From: Sphingomonadales bacterium
GTDB taxonomy: Bacteria; Pseudomonadota; Alphaproteobacteria; Sphingomonadales; Sphingomonadaceae
Reading direction: 5' to 3'
Assembly: GCA_028871475.1 (NCBI GenBank)
Contig: JAGWMZ010000011.1
Coordinates: 1-64,000, forward strand
DNA: 64,000 nt
The notes under the pieces were generated by a model, which saw nothing but the letters and a program-made list of their open reading frames with translations, was not told the origin of the DNA and did no database searches. A program made the position numbers and the translations under genes. Positions 43,781 to 52,434 of this stretch are shown in pieces. Position 1 is the stretch's first letter, and each line of letters begins with the position of its first letter.

Positions 43781-45019
43781 ATGTTCGATGATTTCTACGG
43801 TTTCTCGGCCCGCCCTTTCCAGCTGACGCCCGATCCGGCGTTCTGGTTCGAAAGCGTGACGCATCGTCAGGCGCTGTCCTATCTGGGCTATGGCCTGGCT
43901 CAGGGCGAAGGCTTCATCACCATCACCGGCGAGGTGGGCGCAGGCAAGTCCACGCTGGTCGCTCATCTGATGGCCACCATTGATCGCCAGCGCCTGACCG
44001 CCGCGCAGATCGTGACGAGCCGCCTGAGCGATGCCGATCTGGTGCAGCTTGTGGCGCAGGCCTTTGCCATTTCGCAGGAAGGCGAGGAGGCGCTTGGCCG
44101 CGATCCGGGGCAGGGCAAGGCGCGGGCGCTCTCGCAGATCGAGGCCTTCCTGCACGCCGAGGCACGCGCCGGACGCCGCTGCCTGCTGGTTGTGGATGAA
44201 TGCCAGAACCTGACGATCGAGGCGCTTGAAGAGCTGCGGATGCTCTCGAACTTCCAGCTCGGCGCGCATCCCTTGCTGCAGATCCTGATGCTGGGTCAGC
44301 CGGAGTTCCGTGAAAGGCTGCAGGGCCACCCCGATCTGGAGCAATTGCGCCAGCGGGTGATCGCGGCGCATCATCTCGAAGCGATGGGCGCCGATGAGCT
44401 TGATCCCTATCTCGTCCACCGGCTCAAGCTGGTCGGCTGGACGGGCCAGCCGAGTTTTACGCCGGACCTGCTGGTCGAACTCTATCGCGTCACCGGCGGC
44501 GTGCCGCGGCGGGTCAATCAGGTCGTCAACCGTCTGCTGATGCTGGGTGCGGCGCAAAAGGCTGATGCGATCGACGAGGCGATGCTTGCGGTGGTCATGG
44601 CCGAAATGACGGGGCAGGCCCTGCCGGCCGTCATGACGCCTCAAGCGGACACGCCGGTTGCCGAGGAAGCGGGTGAGGCCAAGCCTGCTTCGGTGCTGCA
44701 TGAGGAACTGACGAGCCGTCTGGCCGAACAGGCCGCGCAAATTGCCGAGCTGCAGCAGGCAGTGATCGAACTGGCCAATGGCCATGAGGCGGCGCCTGAA
44801 CAGGACCATCTCGCCGGCGTGGCGGCCGATCTGGCCGCCAGCCAGACCGCCGAACTGGCGGCTGATCGCGCCGCCAACAAGTCCGAATTCGCGGCCTTGC
44901 AGGAGCGTATCGCTGCCATCGAGGCGCGTCTGGCCGAGCAGGACCGCACCTTGCGCCACACGCTGACCATGCTGATCGAATGGATCGAGAAGGACGGCTC
45001 GACGCGCGTCGCGGCTTGA
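43781..45019 (+). CDS. XrtA/PEP-CTERM system-associated ATPase (ExeA/GspA-like)
   Basis: The product is 412 residues, beginning FDDFYGFSARPFQLTPDPAF, the hallmark of this family. Walker A is GEVGAGKST (50-58), Walker B is CLLVVDECQN (134-143), and sensor-like LGQPEFRERL and RVNQVVNRLL follow. The last third is a Glu/Ala-rich coiled coil (AEQAAQIAELQQAVIELA and ALQERIAAIEARLAEQ). Three consecutive ATGs occur; the third best fits GGAG at eight bases. By analogy with ExeA it may drive assembly of an envelope-spanning export complex. Confidence 0.88.
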   Translation: MFDDFYGFSARPFQLTPDPAFWFESVTHRQALSYLGYGLAQGEGFITITGEVGAGKSTLVAHLMATIDRQRLTAAQIVTSRLSDADLVQLVAQAFAISQEGEEALGRDPGQGKARALSQIEAFLHAEARAGRRCLLVVDECQNLTIEALEELRMLSNFQLGAHPLLQILMLGQPEFRERLQGHPDLEQLRQRVIAAHHLEAMGADELDPYLVHRLKLVGWTGQPSFTPDLLVELYRVTGGVPRRVNQVVNRLLMLGAAQKADAIDEAMLAVVMAEMTGQALPAVMTPQADTPVAEEAGEAKPASVLHEELTSRLAEQAAQIAELQQAVIELANGHEAAPEQDHLAGVAADLAASQTAELAADRAANKSEFAALQERIAAIEARLAEQDRTLRHTLTMLIEWIEKDGSTRVAA

Positions 45020-45039
45020 CTGGAACCCGGGGAGTAAAC

Positions 45040-45954
45040 GTGGTGCCAGCCATGATCAATGGCTTATCGGTCGATGTTGAGGATTGGTTTCAGGTCGGTG
45101 CCTTTGAAAAGGTGATTGATCGCGGTGATTGGGACGCTCTGGAACATCGCGTTGCGGCCAACACCCATGCGGTCCTCGACCTGTTTGGCGAGGTCGGTGT
45201 CAAGGCGACCTTTTTCACGCTGGGCTGGGTCGCGGCGCGCTATCCGCAGGTCATTCGCCGCGTTGTGGAGGAGGGGCACGAACTGGCCAGCCACGGGCTG
45301 GACCATGCGCGGGTTTACACGCTGGGGGCAGAGCGTTTTGCACAGGATCTGAAGGACGCGCGCAGCATTCTGGAGGATGTCGGCGGGGTTGCCATCAGGG
45401 GCTATCGCGCGCCGAGCTTTTCCATCGACCCGCGCACACCCTGGGCACACGCCATTCTGGCCGAACAAGGCTATGCCTATTCCTCCAGCGTCGCGCCCAT
45501 CGCGCATGATCATTATGGCTGGCGCGATGCGCCGCGCTTTGCCTTTCGTCCGCTGGCGGACAGCGACCTGATCGAAATTCCCGTCACCACCGTGACCATC
45601 GCGGGGCGGCGGCAGGCAGCGGGTGGCGGCGGTTTCTTCCGGCTCTTTCCCTATTGGTTCAGCCAATGGGCGCTGCGCCGGGTGAATACGGTCGATGGGC
45701 AGCCCGGCATCACCTATTTCCACCCTTGGGAGATCGACCCTGATCAGCCGCGGGTGGCCGGTGCGTCGGTGCGTTCGCGCTTGCGGCATTATACAAATCT
45801 TGACGTGATGGCGCCTAAACTGGCGCGACTGGTTCGGGATTTTCAGTGGGGACGCATGGACAGGCTGGTTGCAGAGCAGGCTTCGCACGCGGTGTTCTTT
45901 GATGTCGCCGCGTGCGATGCGAGCGCCACGGCGCCTGATGCGCTGTCGGCATGA
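45040..45954 (+). CDS. XrtA-system polysaccharide deacetylase (NodB fold, DUF3473)
   Basis: This 304-residue carbohydrate esterase removes acetyl groups from amino sugars of the polymer. NodB motif 1 is SVDVEDWF (D12, D15) and motif 2 SHGLDH (H85, H89) completes the metal site. RGYRAPSFSID is motif 3, and the C-terminal DUF3473 extension (FFRLFPYWFSQWALRRVN, TYFHPWEIDPDQP) is typical of the XrtA subgroup. No ATG is well placed: tandem GTGs at 45040/45043 follow CGGGGAG, while ATG 45052 is farther off. There is no signal peptide, so it may act at the cytoplasmic side or be exported unconventionally. Confidence 0.87.
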   Translation: MVPAMINGLSVDVEDWFQVGAFEKVIDRGDWDALEHRVAANTHAVLDLFGEVGVKATFFTLGWVAARYPQVIRRVVEEGHELASHGLDHARVYTLGAERFAQDLKDARSILEDVGGVAIRGYRAPSFSIDPRTPWAHAILAEQGYAYSSSVAPIAHDHYGWRDAPRFAFRPLADSDLIEIPVTTVTIAGRRQAAGGGGFFRLFPYWFSQWALRRVNTVDGQPGITYFHPWEIDPDQPRVAGASVRSRLRHYTNLDVMAPKLARLVRDFQWGRMDRLVAEQASHAVFFDVAACDASATAPDALSA

Positions 45955-47042
45955 ACGCGATGTCCGGACTGGCGCTGAATGGCCAGCCTCTGGCCGTTGC
46001 GGTGCGCCTGCTCGACCTGTCTGACCCGCGCGAGGCTGCCCGTGTCGAGGCCTTTCTTGCCAGACATCCCGATGCGACGCCGTTTCATCGCCCTTGCTGG
46101 GGCGCGGCGGTGGCGCGTGGTACGGGAAACCCTGCGCTGGCACTGGCGCTGGAGGAGGGCGCTGATCTGGTCGCCTATCTGCCGCTCAATCTTATTCATT
46201 CCCCCATTTTCGGTCGGATGATGGCCTCTTGCGGTTTTGCCGTTGCAGGCGGGGCGCTGGTCAAGCCCGGCGTGGATGCCCAAATGCTCTTTGCGGCGCT
46301 GGAAGAGCTGTGCCAGCGCCATCTGTGCGCCGGTGCCGAAATGCGTGGTGGCCCGCTGCCTGGCGACCGGCCTGGCTGGGTGGTCAAGACGCGGTCGCAC
46401 AGCGGGTTTGTCCGCCCGCTCGCCGCCGATGACGAGGCCGAACTGCTGGCTATCCCCCGCAAACAGCGGGCCGAGGTCCGCAAGGGCCTGGCCCAAAGCT
46501 TTGATGTGGTGACGGGCGGCGCCGAACTGGCCGAGGAGCACTACCGCGTCTATGCCACCAGCGTGCGCAATCTGGGCACTCCGGTTTTTCCCAAGGCGCT
46601 GTTCCGGGCCGTGCTCGACGGGTTTGGGCCCGATGCCGATATTCTCACCATCCGTCATGAGGGCGTGGCGGTGGCCAGCGTGCTCTCGCTCTATCATCGC
46701 GGCGCGGTGATGCCCTATTGGGGCGGAGGGACATGGGCGGCACGCGGGCTGCGTGCCAATGATCGCATGTATTTCGAACTGATGCGCCACGCGCGGGGCA
46801 GGGGCTGCACCCATTTCGATTTCGGCCGCTCGAAGACCAACAGCGGCGCGCATGATTTCAAGCGCAACTGGGGTTTCGAACCGACGCCGCTCTCCTATGG
46901 CGTTTACACCGCGCCGGGCCAGCCCGCGCGTGACGCGGACCCCACCAGTGCCGCCCATGCCCGGCGTATCGCTCTCTGGAAGAAACTGCCCCTGCCGCTG
47001 GCCAATCTGGTGGGGCCATGGATCGCGCGGGGGCTGGGGTGA
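45951..47042 (+). CDS. FemAB family protein, XrtA/PEP-CTERM system-associated
   Basis: The 363-residue protein has two GNAT-like halves characteristic of FemAB proteins (IPRKQRAEVRKGLAQSF, FPKALFRAVLDGFG, VASVLSLYHRGAVMPYWGGG and THFDFGRSKTNSGAHDFKRNWGF). FemAB proteins transfer amino acids from aminoacyl-tRNA to a growing envelope polymer. In XrtA loci the exact transfer is unknown, but amino acid addition to the glycan precursor is plausible. It overlaps the deacetylase gene by four bases and the following glycosyltransferase gene by a similar amount. Confidence 0.87.
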   Translation: MNAMSGLALNGQPLAVAVRLLDLSDPREAARVEAFLARHPDATPFHRPCWGAAVARGTGNPALALALEEGADLVAYLPLNLIHSPIFGRMMASCGFAVAGGALVKPGVDAQMLFAALEELCQRHLCAGAEMRGGPLPGDRPGWVVKTRSHSGFVRPLAADDEAELLAIPRKQRAEVRKGLAQSFDVVTGGAELAEEHYRVYATSVRNLGTPVFPKALFRAVLDGFGPDADILTIRHEGVAVASVLSLYHRGAVMPYWGGGTWAARGLRANDRMYFELMRHARGRGCTHFDFGRSKTNSGAHDFKRNWGFEPTPLSYGVYTAPGQPARDADPTSAAHARRIALWKKLPLPLANLVGPWIARGLG

Positions 47043-48250
47043 CGGCTCCGTCCGGCGAGATCCTGTTTCTGGCCCATCGCATGCCTTTTCCGCCCGACCG
47101 GGGGGACAAGATCCATTCGCATCATGTGCTGCGCGCTTTGGCCAAAATCGCGCCGGTGCATGTGGGGTGCTTTGCCGAGGATCGCGCCGACTGGGCACAG
47201 GAACATGTGTTGTCGGAGTTGGCGGAGAGTTATTGCCTGCGCGCCCGCACCAAGCCGCTGGCCCTCGCCGGGCTGGAAGCTCTGGTCAAAGGCGCGCCGA
47301 TCAGCCTGACCGCTTTTCATGACCGCAAGCTTGCCGCCTGGGTGAAGGCGCTGCTGGCAACGGGGCGGATTGGCACGATCTTCATCTTCTCCGGCCAGAT
47401 GGGCCAATATGTGCCCGATGATTTTGCCGGGCGGGTCATTCTCGATCTCGTCGATGTCGATTCCGCCAAATTCGAGGCTTATGCTTCCGCTGGCAAATTC
47501 CCGATGCGCTGGGTCCATGCGCGTGAAGGGCATCTGCTGCGCGCTGTGGAAACGCATTATGCCCGGCGCGCGCAAGCCACCCTGCTGGTCAGCCAGGCCG
47601 AGGCAGATCTTTTCTCCAGCCGGTTACCGCCTGAGATGTCCGCCCATGTCGGCGTTTTGCCCAACGGCATCGATTGTGATTATTTCGCGCCCGGCATCGC
47701 CGCCGATAGAGCCATGCAGGTTCATTCCGGCCCGCATCTCATTTTCACCGGGCAAATGGATTATCCCCCCAATATTGCGGCTGTCGCGCGCGTGGTTCAA
47801 CGCTTGATGCCCGCCGTTCTGGCCCGCTATCCTGCGGCGCGTTTTCATGTCGTGGGCCGCGCGCCCACAGCTCTTGTGCGGGGGCTGCACGGCACCAACG
47901 GATGCATCGTGCATGGCGCCGTTCCGGACGTGCGACCTTATCTGGCCGGCGCAACGCTTGCCCTGATCCCGCTCGACATCGCGCGGGGCATCCAGAACAA
48001 GGTTCTAGAAGCCATGGCTATGGCTTTGCCCTGCGTACTCAGCTCCGGGGCGGCCAATGGCATTGGTGCAAGGGACGGGGTGGATTATGCAGTCGCTGAC
48101 GATGACGATGATCTCGTGGCCGCCATCCTCACCTTGCTGGCGGATCGCGACGCCGCGCAGGCCATGGGGCAAGCGGCACGACATCACGTTCTGGCCCGTG
48201 CCAGCTGGCAGGCGGCGCTCGCTCCCTTAGCCGATCTGGTGACGCCATGA
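47039..48250 (+). CDS. XrtA/PEP-CTERM system glycosyltransferase (TIGR03087 type, GT4-like)
   Basis: This 403-residue GT-B fold enzyme begins ILFLAHRMPFPPDRGDKIHSHH, the fingerprint of this XrtA glycosyltransferase group. It has a donor-binding C-terminal half (LIFTGQMDYPPNIAA, ARFHVVGRAP, GIQNKVLEAMAMALPCV with the usual Glu). It would add a sugar to the lipid-linked repeat unit in the cytoplasm. A GTG at 47039, overlapping the FemAB stop as GTGA, is the likeliest start; an ATG seven codons earlier is possible. It is the only recognisable glycosyltransferase in the locus here, so others must be encoded elsewhere. Confidence 0.87.
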   Translation: MTAPSGEILFLAHRMPFPPDRGDKIHSHHVLRALAKIAPVHVGCFAEDRADWAQEHVLSELAESYCLRARTKPLALAGLEALVKGAPISLTAFHDRKLAAWVKALLATGRIGTIFIFSGQMGQYVPDDFAGRVILDLVDVDSAKFEAYASAGKFPMRWVHAREGHLLRAVETHYARRAQATLLVSQAEADLFSSRLPPEMSAHVGVLPNGIDCDYFAPGIAADRAMQVHSGPHLIFTGQMDYPPNIAAVARVVQRLMPAVLARYPAARFHVVGRAPTALVRGLHGTNGCIVHGAVPDVRPYLAGATLALIPLDIARGIQNKVLEAMAMALPCVLSSGAANGIGARDGVDYAVADDDDDLVAAILTLLADRDAAQAMGQAARHHVLARASWQAALAPLADLVTP

Positions 48251-49812
48251 TGCGTGTACGACGCGACCCCTCTTCGGATTTCGCGCTGTCACCCGCATGG
48301 CGTGGCGGACTGATCCGGCTTGGTATGGTCTGGGTCGCGTCGATCGCTCTTGCCATGCAGGACTGGCTGGCCATGGGGCATCAGTGGTGGACCATTTCCA
48401 CCTATGCCCATGTCATGCTCGTCCCGTTCATTCTCGGCTGGCAGGTGTGGCACCGCTGGCCGCAGGCGCGCTTCCTCGAACCGCTGTGCTGGTTGCCGGG
48501 TCTGGCCTTGTATGGGGTTGCGGTGCTGGGCTGGGTGCTGGGCACATTGGCCGGTGTGGCCGAGGTGGCACAGGCCGGCGCGGTCGCCATGCTGATGGCG
48601 GCAGTGCCTCTGGTCTTGGGCGCGCGGATCAGTGCTGCCTTCCTGTTTCCAATCGCTTACATGGTCTTTCTCATCCCGTTTGGCGATGAGATCATTCCGC
48701 CACTCCAGACCATCACCGCGCGGCTGACGATCCTGCTGGTGCAGATTTCGCACATTCCCGCACGCATCGACGGGGTCTTCATCGATACGCCCGCAGGTCT
48801 GTTCGAAGTGGCAGAGGCCTGTTCGGGCGTGAAATTCCTTGTCGCCATGCTGGCCTTTGGTGCTTTGGCAGCCAATGTCTGCTTCCGCACCTGGAGGCGC
48901 AGGCTGATTTTCATGGCGGTCTGCGTCATCGTGCCTGTTCTGGCCAATGGCGTGCGTGCCTGGGGCACGGTCTATGTGGCGCAGATCAAGGGCGCCGATT
49001 ACGCCGGCGGCTTCGATCACATTGTCTATGGCTGGTTTTTCTTTGCTGCGGTGATCGCCGCCATCATCGCGATCAGCTGGCCTTTCTACGACCGCGCCAT
49101 TGCCGATCCGATGATCGACGGCCCGGCGATCGCCGCCAGCAAGCGGCTTACGCGATGGGAGGCCTTGCCGATGCGCGGGCGCAGCGCGATGGTCGGCGCT
49201 GGCGCTCTATTGCTGGGCGCGCTGGGGTGGACAAACGCAGCCCTGAGCCTGAGCGCGCCCATGCCGCCCCATATCGAACCGCCGGTGATCGCTGGCTGGC
49301 ACCGGGTCGGTACGCCGCTGATGATCGACTGGACGCCGCGTCTGAGCGGTGCCGATCACCACATTCAACTGCGTTACGCCGATGATGCCGGGCGTATCGT
49401 CGATATGGTCTATGCGCTTTACGCCTCGCAAGGTCCGGGCAAGAAGGCGACCGGCTATGGCGAAGGAGCGCTTCCCGTCGGCACGCCATGGCAATGGCAG
49501 GGCGCGGGCCCGCCGGCGCTGGCCGCGAAGAGCGAGCGCCTGCTGGCAAAAGGGCATATCGCCAGATTGGCACAAACGACATGGCGGACCGGCGATACCA
49601 CCACGGGGTCCTCGATCGCCCTGCGCCTCGCCAAACTGGAGGACCGGCTGCTGCTGCGCCGCCGCCCGACGATGACGATGATCCTCTCTGTCGAGGAGGA
49701 GACGAGTGCCATCGACCCGCGCCGCGACCCGGCGGCACGGACGCTGGCCGATTTTCGCCGCGCCATGGGGCCCATCGGCACGGTGATGGACCAGATTGCG
49801 CAAGGTAGCTGA
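48247..49812 (+). CDS. xrtA: Exosortase A with C-terminal EpsI domain
   Basis: The 521-residue membrane cysteine protease/transpeptidase processes PEP-CTERM proteins during export. Residues 1-290 have about eight helices with the catalytic triad C192 (VAEACSGVKF), R237 (NGVRAWG) and H258 (GFDHIVYGW). After a linker and one more helix (about 313-332), residues 340-520 form an EpsI domain (GWHRVGTPLMIDWTPRLSGADH) predicted to face the periplasm. EpsI is fused here as in the XrtA subgroup. It overlaps the glycosyltransferase gene by ATGA. No PEP-CTERM substrate was found in the window, so substrates must be encoded elsewhere. Confidence 0.93.
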   Translation: MMRVRRDPSSDFALSPAWRGGLIRLGMVWVASIALAMQDWLAMGHQWWTISTYAHVMLVPFILGWQVWHRWPQARFLEPLCWLPGLALYGVAVLGWVLGTLAGVAEVAQAGAVAMLMAAVPLVLGARISAAFLFPIAYMVFLIPFGDEIIPPLQTITARLTILLVQISHIPARIDGVFIDTPAGLFEVAEACSGVKFLVAMLAFGALAANVCFRTWRRRLIFMAVCVIVPVLANGVRAWGTVYVAQIKGADYAGGFDHIVYGWFFFAAVIAAIIAISWPFYDRAIADPMIDGPAIAASKRLTRWEALPMRGRSAMVGAGALLLGALGWTNAALSLSAPMPPHIEPPVIAGWHRVGTPLMIDWTPRLSGADHHIQLRYADDAGRIVDMVYALYASQGPGKKATGYGEGALPVGTPWQWQGAGPPALAAKSERLLAKGHIARLAQTTWRTGDTTTGSSIALRLAKLEDRLLLRRRPTMTMILSVEEETSAIDPRRDPAARTLADFRRAMGPIGTVMDQIAQGS

Positions 49813-49880
49813 TAGCATGGTCGCGTTAGGGGCATGGAAAGAGCCTTGCGGTTAACCATGCCCCGAGAAGGGGTTTGACG

Positions 49881-51776
49881 ATGTGCGGTCTGGCAGGGAT
49901 TTTCCATGGCGATGCCAATGCGCGGGCGGACGCGGGCATCCTGCGTGCCATGTGCGATGCCATCGCCCATCGCGGGCCCGACGGCTATGGCGTGTGGGAG
50001 GGCGGGGCGGTTGCGCTTGGTCATCGCCGCCTCTCGATCATCGACATTGCAGGATCGCCCCAGCCGATGGCGTCGAGCGATGGCCGTGCCATGCTGGTCT
50101 TTAACGGCGAGATCTACAATTACCGCCAATTGCGTGCGGAATTGATCGCGCAGGGCGCGCGGTTTCACACCGATGGCGACAGCGAGGTCATCCTGGCCGC
50201 CTATCAGCGCTGGGGCGTCGATTGTGTCGAGCGATTGTCAGGCATGTTCGCCTTTGCGCTCTATGATCTGGAGCGGCGCGAAATGCTGCTGGCACGCGAC
50301 AGGCTCGGGGTCAAACCTCTGTTTCTGGCGCAATTGCCGGATGGCTCCACCATTTTTGCCTCCGAATTGAAAGGGCTGCTGGCTCATCCCGGACTGGAGC
50401 GGCGGGTCGATCCGCTGGCCATCGAGGACTATCTGACCTGGGGCTATGTGCCCGATCATCGCTCGATCCTCGCGGGCGTCTGGAAACTGCCTGCCGCCCA
50501 TGTGCTGGTCTTGCGCCATGGCGCGCCCGTGCCAGCACCGCGTCCCTATTGGGATGTGTCCTTTGCCGACCGCGCGACGGGAAGCGAGGCCGATCTCCAG
50601 GCTGAACTGGCGGGTTTGATCGAGGATTGCGTGACGAGCCGGATGGTGGCCGATGTGCCGCTGGGGGCGTTCCTGTCGGGCGGGGTGGACAGTTCGGCGG
50701 TGGTGGCGATGATGGCGCGCCATTCGGCGGGGCCGGTCAAGACCTGTTCGATCGGCTTTGACGTGAAAGCGCTGGATGAAACTGGCTATGCGAGCATGGT
50801 CGCGCAGCGCTATGCGACCGATCATGCCACCCGCATGGTCTCGCCCGATGATTTTGAGGCGGTTGACGCTTTGGCGGCGATGTTCGACGAGCCTTTCGCT
50901 GATGCCAGCGCCTTGCCCACCTGGCGCGTGTGTCAATTGGCGCGCGAGCATGTGACGGTGGCATTGTCGGGCGATGGGGCGGACGAGGCCTTTGCCGGTT
51001 ATCGCCGCCACCGCTTTCTTTATGGCGAGGACCGGGTGCGCGGCGTGCTGCCTTCGGCCTGGCGCCGCCCCATTTTCGGTCTGGCCGGGCGGCTTTACCC
51101 CAAGGCGGACTGGGCGCCGCGCCCCTTGCGCGCCAGGACGACTCTGCTGTCTTTGGCCGGTTCCTCGGCACAGGCCTATGCTGGCGCGGTGGCCGTGACC
51201 GGGCCGGTCCTGCGCGAAAGGCTCTACAGCGCCGATTTCCTGCGCGAGCGGGGCGATTATCGTGCTGAAGCGCCCTTTATCGCGATGATGGAGGCCGCGC
51301 CTGCCCGCTCGGGGCTCGACAGGGCGCAATATGCCGATCTCAAATTCTGGCTGCCGGGCGATATTCTGACCAAGGTCGATCGCGCCTCGATGGCGGTGGG
51401 GCTGGAGGCGCGCGAGCCATTGCTCGACCATCGGCTGATCGAATTTGCCGCGCGTTTGCCCGAGCCCATGCGCATACGCGGCATGCAGGGCAAATGGCTG
51501 ATGAAGCAGGCGATGCGGCCCAACCTGCCCGATGACATCCTGTTCCGCCCCAAACAGGGCTTTGTCACCCCCATCGCGCAATGGTTCCGCGGCCCGCTAT
51601 CGGGCGAGGCGCTGCGCATCGGGCAGGGCGGCGCGCTGGCGGCCACGGGCTGGTTTGATAAGGAGGCCATTGCCAGCGCAGCAAAGGCTCATGTGGTGGG
51701 CGCCAGCGATCATTCCCGCCTGCTCTGGCAATTGCTTCAGCTCGACCGTTCGCTCACCAATCTCGGCCTCGCCTAG
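49881..51776 (+). CDS. XrtA/PEP-CTERM system amidotransferase (asparagine synthase-like)
   Basis: This 631-residue AsnB-type protein has an N-terminal Ntn glutaminase with nucleophile Cys2 (MCGLAGIFHG), HRGPDGYG and LVFNGEIYN. A C-terminal ATP pyrophosphatase domain has LSGGVDSSAVVAMMA (about 260), LSGDGADEAFAGYRRHR and LKFWLPGDILTKVDRASMA. It transfers ammonia from glutamine to a carboxylate, probably a uronic acid or another acidic group on the polymer rather than free aspartate. AAGGGG lies seven bases before the ATG, 68 bases after xrtA. It is the last gene of the operon and shares CTAG with the convergent gene. Confidence 0.9.
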   Translation: MCGLAGIFHGDANARADAGILRAMCDAIAHRGPDGYGVWEGGAVALGHRRLSIIDIAGSPQPMASSDGRAMLVFNGEIYNYRQLRAELIAQGARFHTDGDSEVILAAYQRWGVDCVERLSGMFAFALYDLERREMLLARDRLGVKPLFLAQLPDGSTIFASELKGLLAHPGLERRVDPLAIEDYLTWGYVPDHRSILAGVWKLPAAHVLVLRHGAPVPAPRPYWDVSFADRATGSEADLQAELAGLIEDCVTSRMVADVPLGAFLSGGVDSSAVVAMMARHSAGPVKTCSIGFDVKALDETGYASMVAQRYATDHATRMVSPDDFEAVDALAAMFDEPFADASALPTWRVCQLAREHVTVALSGDGADEAFAGYRRHRFLYGEDRVRGVLPSAWRRPIFGLAGRLYPKADWAPRPLRARTTLLSLAGSSAQAYAGAVAVTGPVLRERLYSADFLRERGDYRAEAPFIAMMEAAPARSGLDRAQYADLKFWLPGDILTKVDRASMAVGLEAREPLLDHRLIEFAARLPEPMRIRGMQGKWLMKQAMRPNLPDDILFRPKQGFVTPIAQWFRGPLSGEALRIGQGGALAATGWFDKEAIASAAKAHVVGASDHSRLLWQLLQLDRSLTNLGLA

Positions 51777-52045
51777 CGCTCTTCCGGTCGGTAATCACGC
51801 TGCCCGGTGGCAGGATTGTACCAGACCTGCATGGTCACGCCGCTCTCATCGTCGATGAAGCGCTCAGATGTCGGCTCCCAGCCCGTTTCCGGTACAGTCT
51901 TACCGCGATAGCGCCGCTCGATCAGGGCCGACAGGATGAGGATCAGGCCGAAGAAGGCCGGCGGCCACAGCGGCCAGAGCAGGATCGAGAGCAGGATCAG
52001 CGCCCCGCCCAGCGTGAGGACCGCAATGCCGACCAGGGGGCGCAT
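51773..52045 (-). CDS. Small membrane protein of unknown function
   Basis: The 90-residue protein has two N-terminal hydrophobic helices (about 5-22 and 24-42: GIAVLTLGGALILLSILLWPL and PPAFFGLILILSALIERR) and a soluble C-terminal part (GWEPTSERFIDDESG, MQVWYNPATGQRDYRP) resembling short tails in uncharacterised alphaproteobacterial proteins. Its ATG overlaps the stop of the YbjQ-family gene, so the two are co-translated. Function unknown. Confidence 0.65.
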   Translation of the reverse strand: MRPLVGIAVLTLGGALILLSILLWPLWPPAFFGLILILSALIERRYRGKTVPETGWEPTSERFIDDESGVTMQVWYNPATGQRDYRPEER

Positions 52046-52365
52046 CAGACCCGCTCGATCTTCACCGCCGTGCCATAGGCGACCACTTCATTCATCGCCT
52101 GACCGATCTGGCCGGAATCAAAGCGCATCATCACCACTGCATCGGCTCCCATCAGCCTGGCATTGGCGACCAGCCTGTCGAGCGCATGGCGTCGCGTATC
52201 TTCGACCAGTGCGGAATATTCCTTGATCTCGCCACCGATGATCGTGCGCAGGGCCGCAACGAAATTGCCCGCCAGACCCCGGCTGCGCACCACCACGCCA
52301 AACACCTGGCCCAGTGTTTCCGTCGCGCGATACCCGGGAATGTTTTCCGTTGTGGTGACGAGCAT
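52045..52365 (-). CDS. YbjQ/UPF0145 family protein
   Basis: The 106-residue protein matches the YbjQ family, which forms homopentamers with a proposed heavy-metal or small-ligand site. It shows MLVTTTENIPGYRATETLG at the start, VRSRGLAGNFVAALR, GGEIKEYSALVEDTR and GADAVVMMRFDSG. It is cytosolic. It is coupled to the small membrane protein that follows, suggesting a membrane-associated partner. The biological role of the family is not settled. Confidence 0.87.
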   Translation of the reverse strand: MLVTTTENIPGYRATETLGQVFGVVVRSRGLAGNFVAALRTIIGGEIKEYSALVEDTRRHALDRLVANARLMGADAVVMMRFDSGQIGQAMNEVVAYGTAVKIERV

Positions 52366-52434
52366 GGTTCAAGCCTCTCTCGATGAACTGTCTGGCGAAA
52401 CTATCAGACACACCGGGAAATGCGAGAGGGGAGC

